This document shows, in pieces, positions 45,559-57,093 of a stretch of 64,000 nucleotides of DNA. The notes beneath the pieces are model-generated. The model was not told the DNA's origin. It did not search any database and saw only the letters and a program-made list of their open reading frames with translations. The position numbers and the translations under genes are program-made. Positions within the stretch are counted from its first letter, which is position 1; each line of letters opens with the position of its first letter. The DNA comes from Papilionanthe hookeriana x Papilionanthe teres (taxonomy: Eukaryota; Streptophyta; Magnoliopsida; Asparagales; Orchidaceae). The DNA lies in assembly GCA_022702705.1 (NCBI GenBank), contig CM040429.1, forward strand, positions 113,437,943 to 113,501,942. Reading direction: 5' to 3'.

Positions 45559-46423
45559 ATGTCAAACGGGCGGTTGGTTCTAAACTTTAGAAATGGCGTG
45601 AGTCTAGCACTTGATGAAAAGAGGGTGAGGGATGGAGCAGTGATAGAGATTGACTCAGACTTCACACCAGCCAGCTTACATAACGAAGAAAATGATTGGA
45701 TCCCAGTTGATCGAGAAGAACTTCATAGCCAGACTGTGATGAAAATGGGTGGCCCGAGCCACCAATCCAGCAACAAGAAAAGAAAAGCAAACGCCACACA
45801 TGCAACCAGAGAAGATAAGAAAGTTAAGTTTGTGGTTGCCACAGCAGAGGGTAGGCTTGTCAGCGCCGCCCCCGCAGAAATTCAAGGGGTAAGGAGAGCT
45901 ACTCTCACTACTACCCAGCGAAGAAATAACAATTGTCGCATTCGTAAAATGCTGACCATGTTAGCAGAAGATATATATAAACAGACAATGGATACTGTTA
46001 GTAAATGCTCCAAGGAAACCGGTTCGTCAGGAACCAGAAAGAAGAAAGTCAATTCCAAGAAGGTTGGAACAAATAAAAGAGATACCAAGAAAAGCAGAAA
46101 CAGAGTCGGTACCTCGACACCGAGTATATGTACTCGATTCGAAGAGTCTTGTTGCGAAAGTAACCCCGGAGGATGTCCCTACGGAGACTATCCCCGAGGA
46201 CCTTAGACATGCAGAAGAAAATGCTGAGGTTGATCCATACATCCCGCAGTATGTTACTAGACACCGAGTACTTCAGATAATCCCGGAATACGAGCTGGAG
46301 AAAATGCAGCTAGTCAAAAAGAAAACCTTTGAGTACTTTGAAAGAATTGGAAACAAGAGGGTCAACATCTTGGAAGGCCTCGAGCTGCATACAGATGTTT
46401 TCTCAGACTATGAGCAACAATAA
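45559..46423 (+). pseudogene. 3' gene of Tat C, N-terminal half (pre-gag-like)
   Basis: MSNGRLVLNFRNGVSLALDE opens a frame to 46206. The coding match then moves to another frame (readable from 45965, clear from about 46010: RRLEQIKEIPRKAE, YIPQYVTRHRVLQI, LEKMQLVKKKTFEYFERIGN) up to a TAA at 46421. So there is one frameshift near 45985-46010 and one stop. The start (KLIFSFTNG / RLVLNFRNG) and an LTTTQRRNNNCRIRK block resemble the pre-gag ORF of the same element (LTRTQRRNRSRKIAK). No known domain. The end of this half (FERIGNKRVNILEGLELH) corresponds to the segment that precedes the AlkB fold in plant ALKBH9/10 proteins. Confidence 0.65.
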
Positions 46424-47014
46424 ATTGTAGACTCAATCCTTGAATTGCGAAAAATGGGCCGAGCTGGCTGGCTGAGAGAAAAGACATATTCAGAACCCCG
46501 AAGATGGATGCCGGGAAAGGGAAGAGTTACAATCCAATGCGAATGTTGCTACAACTTTGCCATAGATAGAAAAGGAAACCCGTCAAGGATACTCCGTCGC
46601 GGTGAGGTGGATCCAATGCCAAGAGTCATCAAGAGAATGGTGAAAAGGATGATAACATGGAGGGTACTGCCTGCAGATTGCATACCCAACAACTGCATTA
46701 TCAACATCTACAAGGAAGGCGACTGCATACCGCCACATATAGATCATCATGACTTTGTTAGACCATTCTGCACAGTGTCATTCCTCAGCCAGTGCAACAT
46801 CATGTTCGGATCTGACCTCCGGATTGCAGGCCCCGTTGAGTTCCGAGGGCCGGTGGAGATACCACTACCGGTAGGGTCCGTCCTGGTGTTAAAAGGAAAC
46901 AAAGCAGACGTTGCGAAGCATTGCATTCCAAGAGTGCCTGTGGAGAGGATCTCAGTTACTTTTAGAAGAATGAACGACAAAAAAATGCCTTACCATTTTC
47001 AGCCAGATCCATAA
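46424..47014 (+). CDS. ALKBH9/10-like Fe(II)/2OG dioxygenase domain carried by Tat C
   Basis: This is an AlkB-family domain, open for 197 codons to the TAA-terminated end at 47014 (largest frame from 46445, 189 aa). Numbering from 46445: RWMPGKGRVTIQ at 20-31, CIINIYKEGDCIPPHIDHHD at 84-103 with Fe ligands H98 and D100, CTVSFLSQCNIMFGSDL at 109-125, PLPVGSVLVLKG at 140-151, third ligand H159 in DVAKHCIP, and 2OG arginines R168 and R174 in ERISVTFRRM. This block order is that of the plant ALKBH9/ALKBH10 subfamily, whose known members remove m6A from RNA. Every catalytic residue is present although pol of the same copy is dead. It follows the pre-gag-like half, separated by one TAA. Activity is not shown by sequence. 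A nested or solo host pseudogene is less likely because it is collinear with the element's 3' ORF. Confidence 0.9.
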   Translation: MVDSILELRKMGRAGWLREKTYSEPRRWMPGKGRVTIQCECCYNFAIDRKGNPSRILRRGEVDPMPRVIKRMVKRMITWRVLPADCIPNNCIINIYKEGDCIPPHIDHHDFVRPFCTVSFLSQCNIMFGSDLRIAGPVEFRGPVEIPLPVGSVLVLKGNKADVAKHCIPRVPVERISVTFRRMNDKKMPYHFQPDP

Positions 47015-47854
47015 TTGGAGAGTCTCCGGCCCTACGAGCTGTGAGTTGCATGGGAAATAACACAACTCCAACGCACATCCATGCGGCATTTTTGCCAAGG
47101 ATGGTTTGGAAGGTGATGTTATTACCCATGTTTCTTACTATTCAGACATGGATTTTTGACAGACGCTTTTGGATGGATCAACAAGAATCTTACGCAGTCC
47201 GTTTTGGATTTACATGGATTGTATGAGACATTAAATTTCTGAAGAAAATGTCATTATGACTAGATCAAGTTGTATAATGTACTTTCAGCAAGTTGGAATG
47301 AAAATGACTACGTCATATTTTTGCCTTCACCTCTTTTTGTGCAAATTGACTGGGAAACGCCATTAGAGTTAAATGAACTTTGAACGAAGAACAGAAAAGA
47401 AAAGAAAATAAATGAGAACTTTTCCTAAAAATCTGAATATTAAAATGAACTTCAAATTCACATGAACACTAAATAAATAATAAAAAAATAAAAAATGGGA
47501 TCGTTAAAAGACAAACAAAATGAATCTAAATCTCAAATTGAATTCCGATCTGAATCCTCTGATTCGAACTTTTCAGTTCTTTCCTCCACCGAAATCTGTT
47601 TGAAACTCTCTTGAAATTTGAATATTTCCCTTGACTTTTTGCTAAGTCAAGTCTTTTCAGCTTGGTACACTTACCAGCTCCTTTCAATTCTCTTTCTTCT
47701 GTGTCTTAGAGGATCGACTAATTCTATTGACACAGAGCCACGAACTTTGTTCGATTTGGTTTTGATTGCATGGGATCGAATCCCTCTTCATACAGATAAA
47801 TCTTCGAGATTGGAACCAGTTTCCATTTCTTATTAAATTTCAATTCTAAACTTC
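47015..47854 (+). other. 3' region of Tat C after the ALKBH gene
   Basis: Non-coding. The small frames at 47041-47226 and 47618-47836 have no domain and no support from the related elements. Confidence 0.5.
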
Positions 47855-49280
47855 TGAGGTTGATACCTAAATTTCAATCCTCTAAATTCTGAGATCAGTA
47901 CCTAAATTTTGATTTTCATCCATTTCGAGGTCGATACCTAAATTTCGACTCTCTTCCGAGTCTAGTACCTAAATTCTAGTTCTCATTCTGAGATTAGTAC
48001 ATAAATTCTGATTCTCATCCTTTTCAAGGTCGATACCTAAATTTCGACTCTCTTCCGAGACTAGTACCTAAATTCTAGTTCTCATTCCGAGACTGGTACC
48101 TAAATTCCAGTTCTCTTCCTTCAAGGTCGATGCCTAAATTTTGACTCTCCTCCGAGACTAGTACCTAAATTCTAGTTCTCATTCCGAGATCAATACCTAA
48201 ATTCTGATTCTCATCCTTTTCAAGGTCGATACCTAAATTTCGACTCTCTTGCGAGACTAGTACCTAAATTCTAGTTCTCATTTCGAGATCAGTACCTAAA
48301 ATCTGATTCTCATCCTTTTCGAGGTCGATACTTAAATTTTGACTCTCTTCCGAGACTAGTACCTAAATTCTAGTTCTCATTCCGAGACTGGTACCTAAAT
48401 TCCAGTTCTCTTCCTTCGAGGTTGGTACCTAACTTCCGACTCTCATTCGAGATCGATACCTAAATTTCGATTCTCTTTCAAGATTGATACCTAAATTTCA
48501 ATCCTCTAAATTCTGAGATTGGTACCTAAATTTCAGTTCTCTTCCTTCGAGGTCGGTACCTAAATTTTGACTCTCATTCAAGGTCGATACCTAAATTTCG
48601 ATTCTCTTTCGAGGTTGATACCTAAATTTCAATCCTCTAAATTCCGAGACTGGTACCTAAATTCCAGTTCTCTTCCTTCGAGGTCGGTACCTAAATTCTG
48701 ACTCTCATTTCGAGATCGATACCTAAATTTCGATTCTCTTTCGAATTGATACCTAAATTTCAATTCTAAATTTCCGAGACTGGTACCTAAATTCTAGTTC
48801 TCTTCCTTCGAGGTCGGTACCTAAATTCTGACTCTCATTCGAGATCGATAACTAAATTTCGATTCTCTTTCGAGGTTGATACCTAAATTTCAATCCTCTA
48901 AATTCCGACACTGGTACCTAAATTCTAGTTCTCTTCCTTCGAGGTCGGTACCTAAATTCCGACTCTCCTTCGAGATCGATACCTAAATTTCGATTCTCTT
49001 TTGAATTGATACCTAAATTTCAATTCTAAATTTCCGAGACTGGTACCTAAATTCCAGTTCTCTTCCTTCGAGGTTGGTACCTAAATCCCGAGTCTCTTTC
49101 CGAGATCGATACTTAAATTTCGATTCTCTTTCAGGTTTGATACTTAAATTTCAAATTTCACTCTCTCGAGATCAGTACCTAAATTCTGATTCTCACCCTT
49201 TTTCCGTCAATACTTAAACTATGATTCTCACTCCGAGGCTGGTACCTAAATTCCAGTTCTCTTTGCAATCCCGAGGTTGA
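47855..49280 (+). repeat. Minisatellite of 36-42-bp units in the 3' region of Tat C
   Basis: About 35 copies of a unit built on GGTACCTAAATTCCAGTTCTC and its variants (core TACCTAAATTYYG). Unit types alternate (cgagactggtacctaaattc / cgaggtcggtacctaaattc / cgagatcgatacctaaattt / cgaggttgatacctaaattt), giving higher-order blocks of four or more units (near 48500-49080). The array lies between the 3' gene and the LTR, the hypervariable zone where Ogre/Tat elements are known to hold tandem repeats. Confidence 0.9.
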
Positions 49281-49646
49281 AACCCAGGTTTCAATTCTCA
49301 TTTCAAATCCAAATTTCAAATTCAAAATTTCATTAAATTGATTTCAAATTAAACTTCAAATCGAAATCCAAACTCACACATTGGAACTTGAAATTTAAAA
49401 GTAAACTGAAATCTAAATTGAATTCCCCAGATCTTGGGATTTGGAGTTTACCTCCTTTTCCATTCCCCAGCGAGAGTTCAGGCATCTCCAGTCTTGGAAA
49501 TATACATGATACTCCCCAGCGGAAATTCTTCTACTTCATCCTATGTTTGTCACTTGGACATCTGTGTTGGTTTTTTTGATCTCTTCGGTTAACACCAATA
49601 CGTGCGATGTGCTTGGTTAGCACACCACACCTATTAGGGGTCCATT
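49281..49646 (+). other. Sequence before the 3' LTR, with weak polypurine tract
   Basis: Non-coding. The end reads CCTATTAGGGGTCCATT just before the LTR TG at 49647. The AGGGG run is the only polypurine candidate and is weak. Confidence 0.45.
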
Positions 49647-52600
49647 TGTTGACCTCATTTTTGATGAGGTCTTTTTCTCCTCTCTTTAGTACTTAGGATC
49701 TAGCCTTAGGCTTTTCCTTTGACTAATCTTAGAGTACTAGAAGTGGAACCCACCCCTTTAAAAATTCAAACATCTCTTGACTCCCTGCAAACCCCACAAG
49801 CTTGATTGTAGACCCCTAATCACCTAGAGGGTTGATGTCAAATGTGGAGGTTTAAAGGATGAGTTCCCTATAGGACTTCTTGGCCTTAGGAATACCCTAG
49901 GTGGCCTAGTCTGGTGAGGGTTGACTTGTACATACACTACACTATCACACACATTCCAAGTCCTAAAATCACACTCTCACGCAACTTGACCTCCTAACTC
50001 ATGTAGGTAATTCATATGGATGGTCCTCAACCCCTAAGCCCCGGGCTAAGAGGGTTAGGAACAACTAGTCAATGCCTAAAATGAGTACTCTCATGGCTCA
50101 TATGGGCTTAACATGGCTTCATGTCTCAACCAAAGTGATTCCATTTTACTCAAATTTGATCAATCTTTATTTTCCCAAAATTTCAATTTTTGACGCCCGG
50201 GGCTTCGGACTCACCAAACCTACCAAATACCCTTGGAACTGCCCAAAATTTGCAAAACCACCTAAATTACCCAAAATTTCTCAAAATCAATCCTAAACAT
50301 TCCCCCCACTCAAATTGATCATCCATAGCCAAAAATACCAAAATTCCAAAAGTACCCCCCAATACCCTCAAAATACCCAAAATGCCCTTCTTAGCCCAAA
50401 AATCCAAAAATTCAAAAAATTCCCAAAAAAATCCAAAAAATCCCAAATATTCCCAATTTCATTTTGTTCAACTATATCATGGGCCAATTTTGCCAATTTA
50501 CCACACATTTACCAAAACCCCCAATTTGACCCATTTTGAACCCAAGTGAACCCAATGTCAAACCAAACCACCCCAATTGATCTCAATTCTGGTCCAATTC
50601 AATTCTAAACTTCAATTCAATATCCCCAAAATCAATTTAGACCAAATCCAAGTCTAATTGGATTGACATTTGAGCCCAATTTCAATTTGAAGCCTAAGGC
50701 CCAATTTTGGCCCATGACTTAAACCTAGCTCAAACCCATCCAATTCAACTCCAATTGGCCCCAAATATTTTTTAAAAGCCTTCCTAATATCCCCACAAAC
50801 AAAACACTAACTTGATTTGCCCAAAATTTGAACCTAAACTCCACCCAAACCTAACCCAAAACCAAAATCCCTTAAATTGACCTAAGCCCAAACCTAACCC
50901 AAATGGGCCCAAATCCCAAAATTAGAGCCCAACCAAAGTTGGAAACTCTTTGTGACACTCCCATGAACATTTCTCAACATTAATTTTACATCAAATCCAA
51001 CTTTAGCCCAACCTTAACTCAAGTTAGCCCAATTGGATCCATTTTGACCATAACCAAAAAAGACCCAAATTCAACCCAATTCAACTTTAAATCACTTGAA
51101 ATTGATTCCAAATCATTCATGAAACATTCCAAAATAAAATTCAACACTTATTGGATTCAATCCTTTGCAAAATTTTCATCCTAAAATTTGTTTTGAAATC
51201 TAAAAGCCCACTCACTAAACCATCTTGAAAGCCCATCCAAAGTGAAATCCAGAAGCCCAAACCCATTCGAAAGCCCACGTGACAATTCCTTCTCATCATC
51301 CCTTTAATTGAAATCAATTCCTAAGTCCCAAATCAATCATCAAATCAACCTAAATCAAGCACCATATAAATTTTTCACTACATTACCAAAATCTCTAAAT
51401 TCCTTTTTCATATAAATGAATCCACTTTTCCTATGCCAAGGATGAGCAAATAGAGCCACATGTAGGCCATGGACAAGCCACATGAAGCCATGGGGGGGTT
51501 TGACTAGTCACCATGCCATTAATGACAAGAAGAGGGAGTCCTTTCCTAAGCCTTCCTTAAGCCATTTTAACCTCTTTAATGCAACACCATAACCCAAAAT
51601 TAACTTAAACTATTTTGATGGGGACTTCACCACTCCATGGCAAGTGATCCAACCGATCCCCTTGATCCAAAATCGGACCATGGGGAGGTGAACCAAGCCC
51701 AAATACATGGGTTGACACATGTGAACCCAAAATCACTCTTCTCCCTTTACCACTTAAATCCAACCCTTTACACTTGACATTGGACAATTGCTTGCACAAA
51801 CCTCCAGCACTAGTCCTCTTGACCTTGACGGTGACCTGACCCTGGCCGGCCAGCCACCACAGCAGCCAGAAAACACCATGGCCGAGAGCTCCATGTGAGC
51901 TAAAATTTTCAATTCTCCCTGGCTGAGCTGTCCCAACCCAAATGGCCACTGGAGCTGTTCTTCTCCTCCCCTGAGCAGCTGATCCCAGCCTTCAAACCCC
52001 CCTGGGAAGCTCTCCAGCCATGCCTATTTAAACACCACCAACTCTCGGCCAAATAAGAAGTACCAGACCTTAAGGAAACTCTACCAAAATTGCTCCAGGA
52101 TCCTCTCCTAACCCAGAGCAGTTGATCCCAAGTGTTCCTTTGCCCTAATCCCCATTGACAGAGCTCAATTTCTGAGTTGAAAATCCACCCAAAAACCGGA
52201 TACTTCACCACAGTGAGCCAATCCTCAAATTGATTGGTCCTACACCTTCACCAGACCAAGAGGAGAAGTTCCCCAGCAAAAGGCCCCTCACCAGGCCAGC
52301 CATTGCTTCTAGCCTCCAAGCTTTGTGATCGGCTGTGGGCACTTTCATACCTAGGCATTTCCCCAGGACAGGAGACTTCATCTGGAGCTTGCTTGGACCC
52401 AATCAAAGGTGACACAACTCTCAGATCGAAGCTTCACTTCTCTGAGCAAAGGTATGAACTCACTCTTCCTCCCGAGCTTCCAGCGATTCTCCATTTTGTT
52501 TAAGTTAATTTCATAGCCTATAAACCATATGGATGTGTTCGTCTCTTCAAGACAAATCCATAGAGCATAAGAACATAAAAATCCATTGAGAATCGAGTGA

Positions 52601-55600
52601 GATCTTAGGGTTTTAGTGTGGACGGTCACGGGTGCACACCAGTCGTAGACGATGACGAGGAGCCGTTGGATCACGCGTGTATCGAGCGGACGGTCTAGAT
52701 CAAGTCGGATGGCGCAATGGTACATGAACCGCGGGCCCCTAGAGCGCTGAGTCAGATGGCGGTGTTGAATGAGAATGCGCCTCGTGGGCTTTCGGAGCTG
52801 TCGAGGTTGCGCTGGCGCTCAGTCGGATAAGTAGATAATTAGGGTATTTTTGGATTTATTTAATTACAAGAACATCAAAAATTCATATCTTTGCATAGAA
52901 AAATCACAAAAATAAAATAAAAATACCCTCTTACTCAGTGAACAGAGGAGAATAATGTGGAAAAGAAATCAAGTTAATTGGATGAGTATTTTATTTTTAA
53001 TAATTTATTTACTATTTTCAGTATTTTGATTCTTCATTTGCATAGACAATTCACCATGGCATGAGACCATAGGGCTTTTAAAGCCTCTGATCTTGGGAAC
53101 ATTCTCTGAATTTTTCAAGGTCAGAGGCCATCTCTGTGAAAAGTTATTAAATTTTCAATTTCATGTCATTATTTTAGGTATTTTAATTCCAATAATTAGC
53201 ATGTTGTAAAACAAATTATAGGAAAATTTGGTGATGTTTCTTATGACCAGAGGACCCTATGAAAAATATATTTTGAGTTAATTCATTCATAATAACCTTA
53301 ATTGGCCTAAACCCCTAAAATTGAATTTGAATTAATTAGGGTTAACCACAGATCAAATTGACTTGAAAAGATTTCTCCACTGATCTTTAGGATCAGAGAG
53401 ACCTCACAAAAAAAATTGAAATCAATTGGACTTGATTAACCCTACTAATTGGGTTGATTAAGCCTCATAAGCAAAATGGAACTTTAAAAATTCATAACTC
53501 CAAATATACTTTTCAAAAATTCACAAAAAGGGTTTTGGAGCTTCTCTGATATTAGGGGAGTTCAAGAAAATTAAAATTGAAATTTTCTAAAAAAGTTGAT
53601 TTTTCACAATATTTTAATGTTTTAATAATTAAAAAAATAATAAAAATCACAAAAATATGAAAAATCATAAAAATGTCATATTTTGACTCCTAATCACTTA
53701 GGAACAAACCAAATATTTTTCCTAAGTCCCTAGGATAAGATATCGAATTTTAAAGGCTTAATGTAATTTTTAATATTAAAAATGAATTTTCAACCTTCTT
53801 CACTAAAATAATTCTAATAAATCAAAGAAAAATTAAGAAATTATAAAATTTGTTTCTCTGGACTCCTTGAGGTCAGAGAGATTTCAGAAAAATATAAAAC
53901 CTATTTTTCAACTTTTATTTTATTCTAAAATTAATTAATACCCTAAACTCAAAATAATTATAATAAATAAAATATAATTCAAAAAATCACCAAAATTGGT
54001 CCAACTGGTCCTCTTGTCATTAGAAACATCCCATAATTTTCTTAAGGACATAGACTTTAGCTTGGTCATGTTGTTGAATTTTCTTTGAAAACCCCTATTT
54101 TCTACTAAAAATAATTATATAAATAAATTAAATTCAGAAAAATCACATTTTCTCCTCTAATGTCTTAATTGACATGTGAGTGAGGTGTCATAAAAATTTC
54201 AAATTCATTTGAACTCAATTTAGTGAGTTATGAAATAAATAAGCTTAAAAGGGCATAAAGGTAATTAAAAATTTTAACCCTTAATTAAAACTTTAGGTTT
54301 AATCAAAATGAGGGGTAAAATAATTGATTTTAACTTTCACTTGGATGATTGAAACTTAGGGAAATTAAGGGGTTGAAACCCATTAAACACTTTGAAAATA
54401 TCAAAATGAAACTTTAATTAATTAAATAATTTAAATTTTGGAAAGAATATATTTAAATTTGGATCATTAAAATAGGGATATTATTAAGAGGATATTTATT
54501 CTTTAATTTAAAAATCCCTATATAAGTCACTTTAACATTATTTAATTCTTAACTAAAAAATTAAAATAATAACTTAAATTAATAATTAAAACTAAAATTA
54601 AAACAAATTAAATTAAAATCAAATTAAAATTAAAGTGAAACTAAAACTAACAATTAAAATTAAAATTAAAATCAAAATTTAAATTAAATTAAATCTAATT
54701 AAATTAAAATTAAATTAAATTAAAATTAAATTAAATTAAAATTCAAATTAAATTAAATTAAAATTAAAATTAAATTAAATTAAATAAAAAATTAAACTAA
54801 ATTAAATCAAATAAATTAAATTAAATTAAATAAAAATTAAATTAAATTAAATTAATTTTAAAATTAAATTAAAATTAAATAAAATTAAATTAAATTAAAA
54901 TCAAATTGAATTAAAATCATTTAACAACAAACCTAAAGGAAATCATTAAGAATGAAATCTAAAATAATTTGAACACTATTCCAAACTATAAATTATTAAT
55001 TAAAACCTCATAATTAAATTAAAACACTTTAAACCATTAACTCGAACCTCAAATTAAGAATGATTAAAAATCCTCGATAAACCAACTTGCCCTTAAAGGC
55101 TTTAATTATTATAACTCCTAAATAGAGTATTAAGTGAGATGTCACTTCATTCATCAGGTAATCAAGTACCTAAGTTCACTGAGCAAAAGACAAAGTCTAA
55201 CTAAACTCCTGGATGATTAATTCATCTGTGCAATTAAATTCACTTGGACTTAAAATAATCCCAGAAGTATTGAAAAGATGTTTAGGACTCGTCCTAAACA
55301 CTTCCTCAATATGATGTGATGTTTTAGAAGAACAACTGAATTTAATTGTTCTTTGATGATAAAAATCATCCTTAAACCAAACCAACAACCTAGACGTCAT
55401 AGGAAATGACTAGTTATAGGTTTAGGAATTTGGTAGACAACAAAGACCCATTCCCTTCGCTTTACCTAGGTATTTCTTGCAAAATATTCAAATGCCTTAA
55501 CATGTGTTTTAAGTGCAGCTTGGGATGACGGGAAGACCCTCTTTTAGTTTATGGCAATTTGATTTAATGCAATTTACTTACATGCACTGTACTTTATTTT

Positions 55601-57088
55601 TCTTGCATGTTAAATAAATATGTTGCATGAAAACCAAAACCTTTAGGATAGTCCCTAAACTGAAACCAAAACTAAATTAAAAGTCATTGCAAGATAAAAT
55701 TCATCGCCACAACATTCCAAAATATAAAATAACTCAAAATTTAATCACAAACGGAACAACAAAACTACAATCACAACTAAATTAAAACGTCTCATTGAAT
55801 GATCGGGAATACCTCGGATGATGTAACCCACGTGTTGCTAACGAGATTTCCCACGTGCCTAAATGAAAGTGTGGAACTCATTCAGTTGAGTTTAGCAATT
55901 TCATCTGGACTAAGTGAATTCGATGAAAATAATGGAGCCGGGATGACAGAACCGTGGGATCTTAATAGGTTCTATTTAAATAACTTTAAGATTTGTTTTA
56001 ATTAAAATATTAAAAAACACTTGGATTTTAAGATTTTCTATAAACCAAAACACTTCTCTCATCTCCTGATTTATGACTTCTAAAACTAAACCTCTGCAAC
56101 AACAAGGAACTCGGAGCATGGTGGGTAGCACGACCATCGTCATCAGCAAAACTCGGATCTACACCAGCTTAACCATTCTTAGAATTAAAAAAACAAAGTC
56201 ATAGGATTTCGAGGTAGTTTTCTTAGTGCAACATAAATCCTCAACTTTTCGTTAGGCATTTGCATGATCATGTCATAAATCAAGCCCTAACCAGTCTTAG
56301 GACTCCGAGGTAGTCGTTTGATATGACATAAACCCTCATATCTTCCAGGTTATTTATATGATCATGTCATACAAATATAAGTCCCAATTAATTAAAATAT
56401 GCAGGATTGCAACATTAAATAAATTCCCAAATCTAAGCCAAACAATAGGATAGTTTGGGAAGTTGCCAAGATTCTTCTTGGATCCTCAGCTTCTCCTACT
56501 TCTCTTCCTTTGGACTCCTGAAAATAACTGTTCCATATTTGATCCATTCCCTATTGAAATTTCCAAAATTCAATTCTTTGAAAACCTTAAACTTTGAAAT
56601 TCTTGAGAGCAAAACCACTTATCATTATCGAGAGTTTTCTTAAATGATTCCCGTCATTTATGATGTAATTAACTATAGGGGCTTGCCCTTATAGGGATCT
56701 TTAAGAACCCAGGTAATATAAACCCTGCTTAATTCATTTATATTAAGCAGGGGAACTTATCGGCTTATAAATTTGGTTCGCAGACCAAATGGATGTTACA
56801 AAGCTTCTAGTTTATTTAATTGAGTCCCATCGTCAAGTAGTGTGTTTGTCCTTCGAGATAGATACACGGTTTGTGATGTGGTGCTCGTTTATATAAACTA
56901 TTTGGGATGTGAGATCGGTTTGATTTCATATCTTAAAATTTTCAAATTTAAAATTATTTTCAAAATCAAATGTTAATTTCTAAATTATATATATATTTAA
57001 ATTAAATTTAAAATTTAAATTTCGTCGACAATTCTTGTAGGCGATCTTTTTTCAAAAATACAACACATGATCTAAAAATATGCCGATA
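49647..57088 (+). repeat. 3' LTR of Tat C (7442 bp)
   Basis: It begins TGTTGACCTCATTTTTGATG and ends ATGCCGATA (CA in the 5' copy). It matches the 5' LTR along its length. It keeps about 623 bases (52134-52756) missing from the 5' LTR, including the GC-rich block cgagcggacggtctagatc. TATA-like TATTTAAA is at 52025-52032 and the ATTAAA tract at about 54590-54905. No gene inside. Confidence 0.92.
54590..54905. repeat. ATTAAA-type low-complexity tract, 3' LTR of Tat C
   Basis: Partner of 33890-34215, with many small length differences. Confidence 0.8.
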
Positions 57089-57093
57089 AGTAT
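57089..57093. repeat. Target site duplication, right (agtat)
   Basis: Partner of agcat at 29561-29565. The single difference is C to T. Confidence 0.7.

Larger units (their letters stand above)
29566..57088 (+). mobile_element. Tat C: 27.5-kb Tat/Ogre-type element with an ALKBH gene
   Basis: Complete from LTR to LTR: 5' LTR 29566-36397, primer site 36403, pre-gag and gag, protease, RT, RNase H, archaeal-type RNase H, integrase, extra 3' gene, tandem-repeat 3' region and 3' LTR 49647-57088. Flanked by a 5-bp duplication (agcat/agtat) and inserted in Tat B, whose two halves match up across it. The second RNase H between RNase H and integrase, the tRNA-Arg primer and the giant size place it in the Tat/Ogre lineage. 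LTRs differ by roughly 6% in the first 440 bases by eye, so the insertion is not recent. Confidence 0.92.

Noticed and set aside
46424..47014. Intact host ALKBH gene
   Set aside because: No introns, an N-terminal half unrelated to host ALKBH9/10, and position inside an LTR-to-LTR element behind integrase.
45559..47014. Env-like membrane glycoprotein at the env position
   Set aside because: No signal peptide or transmembrane segment; the C-terminal half is a soluble AlkB fold.
47855..49280. CRISPR-like alternation of repeats and spacers
   Set aside because: Units are contiguous variants of one another with no unique spacers, and the context is a plant retroelement.
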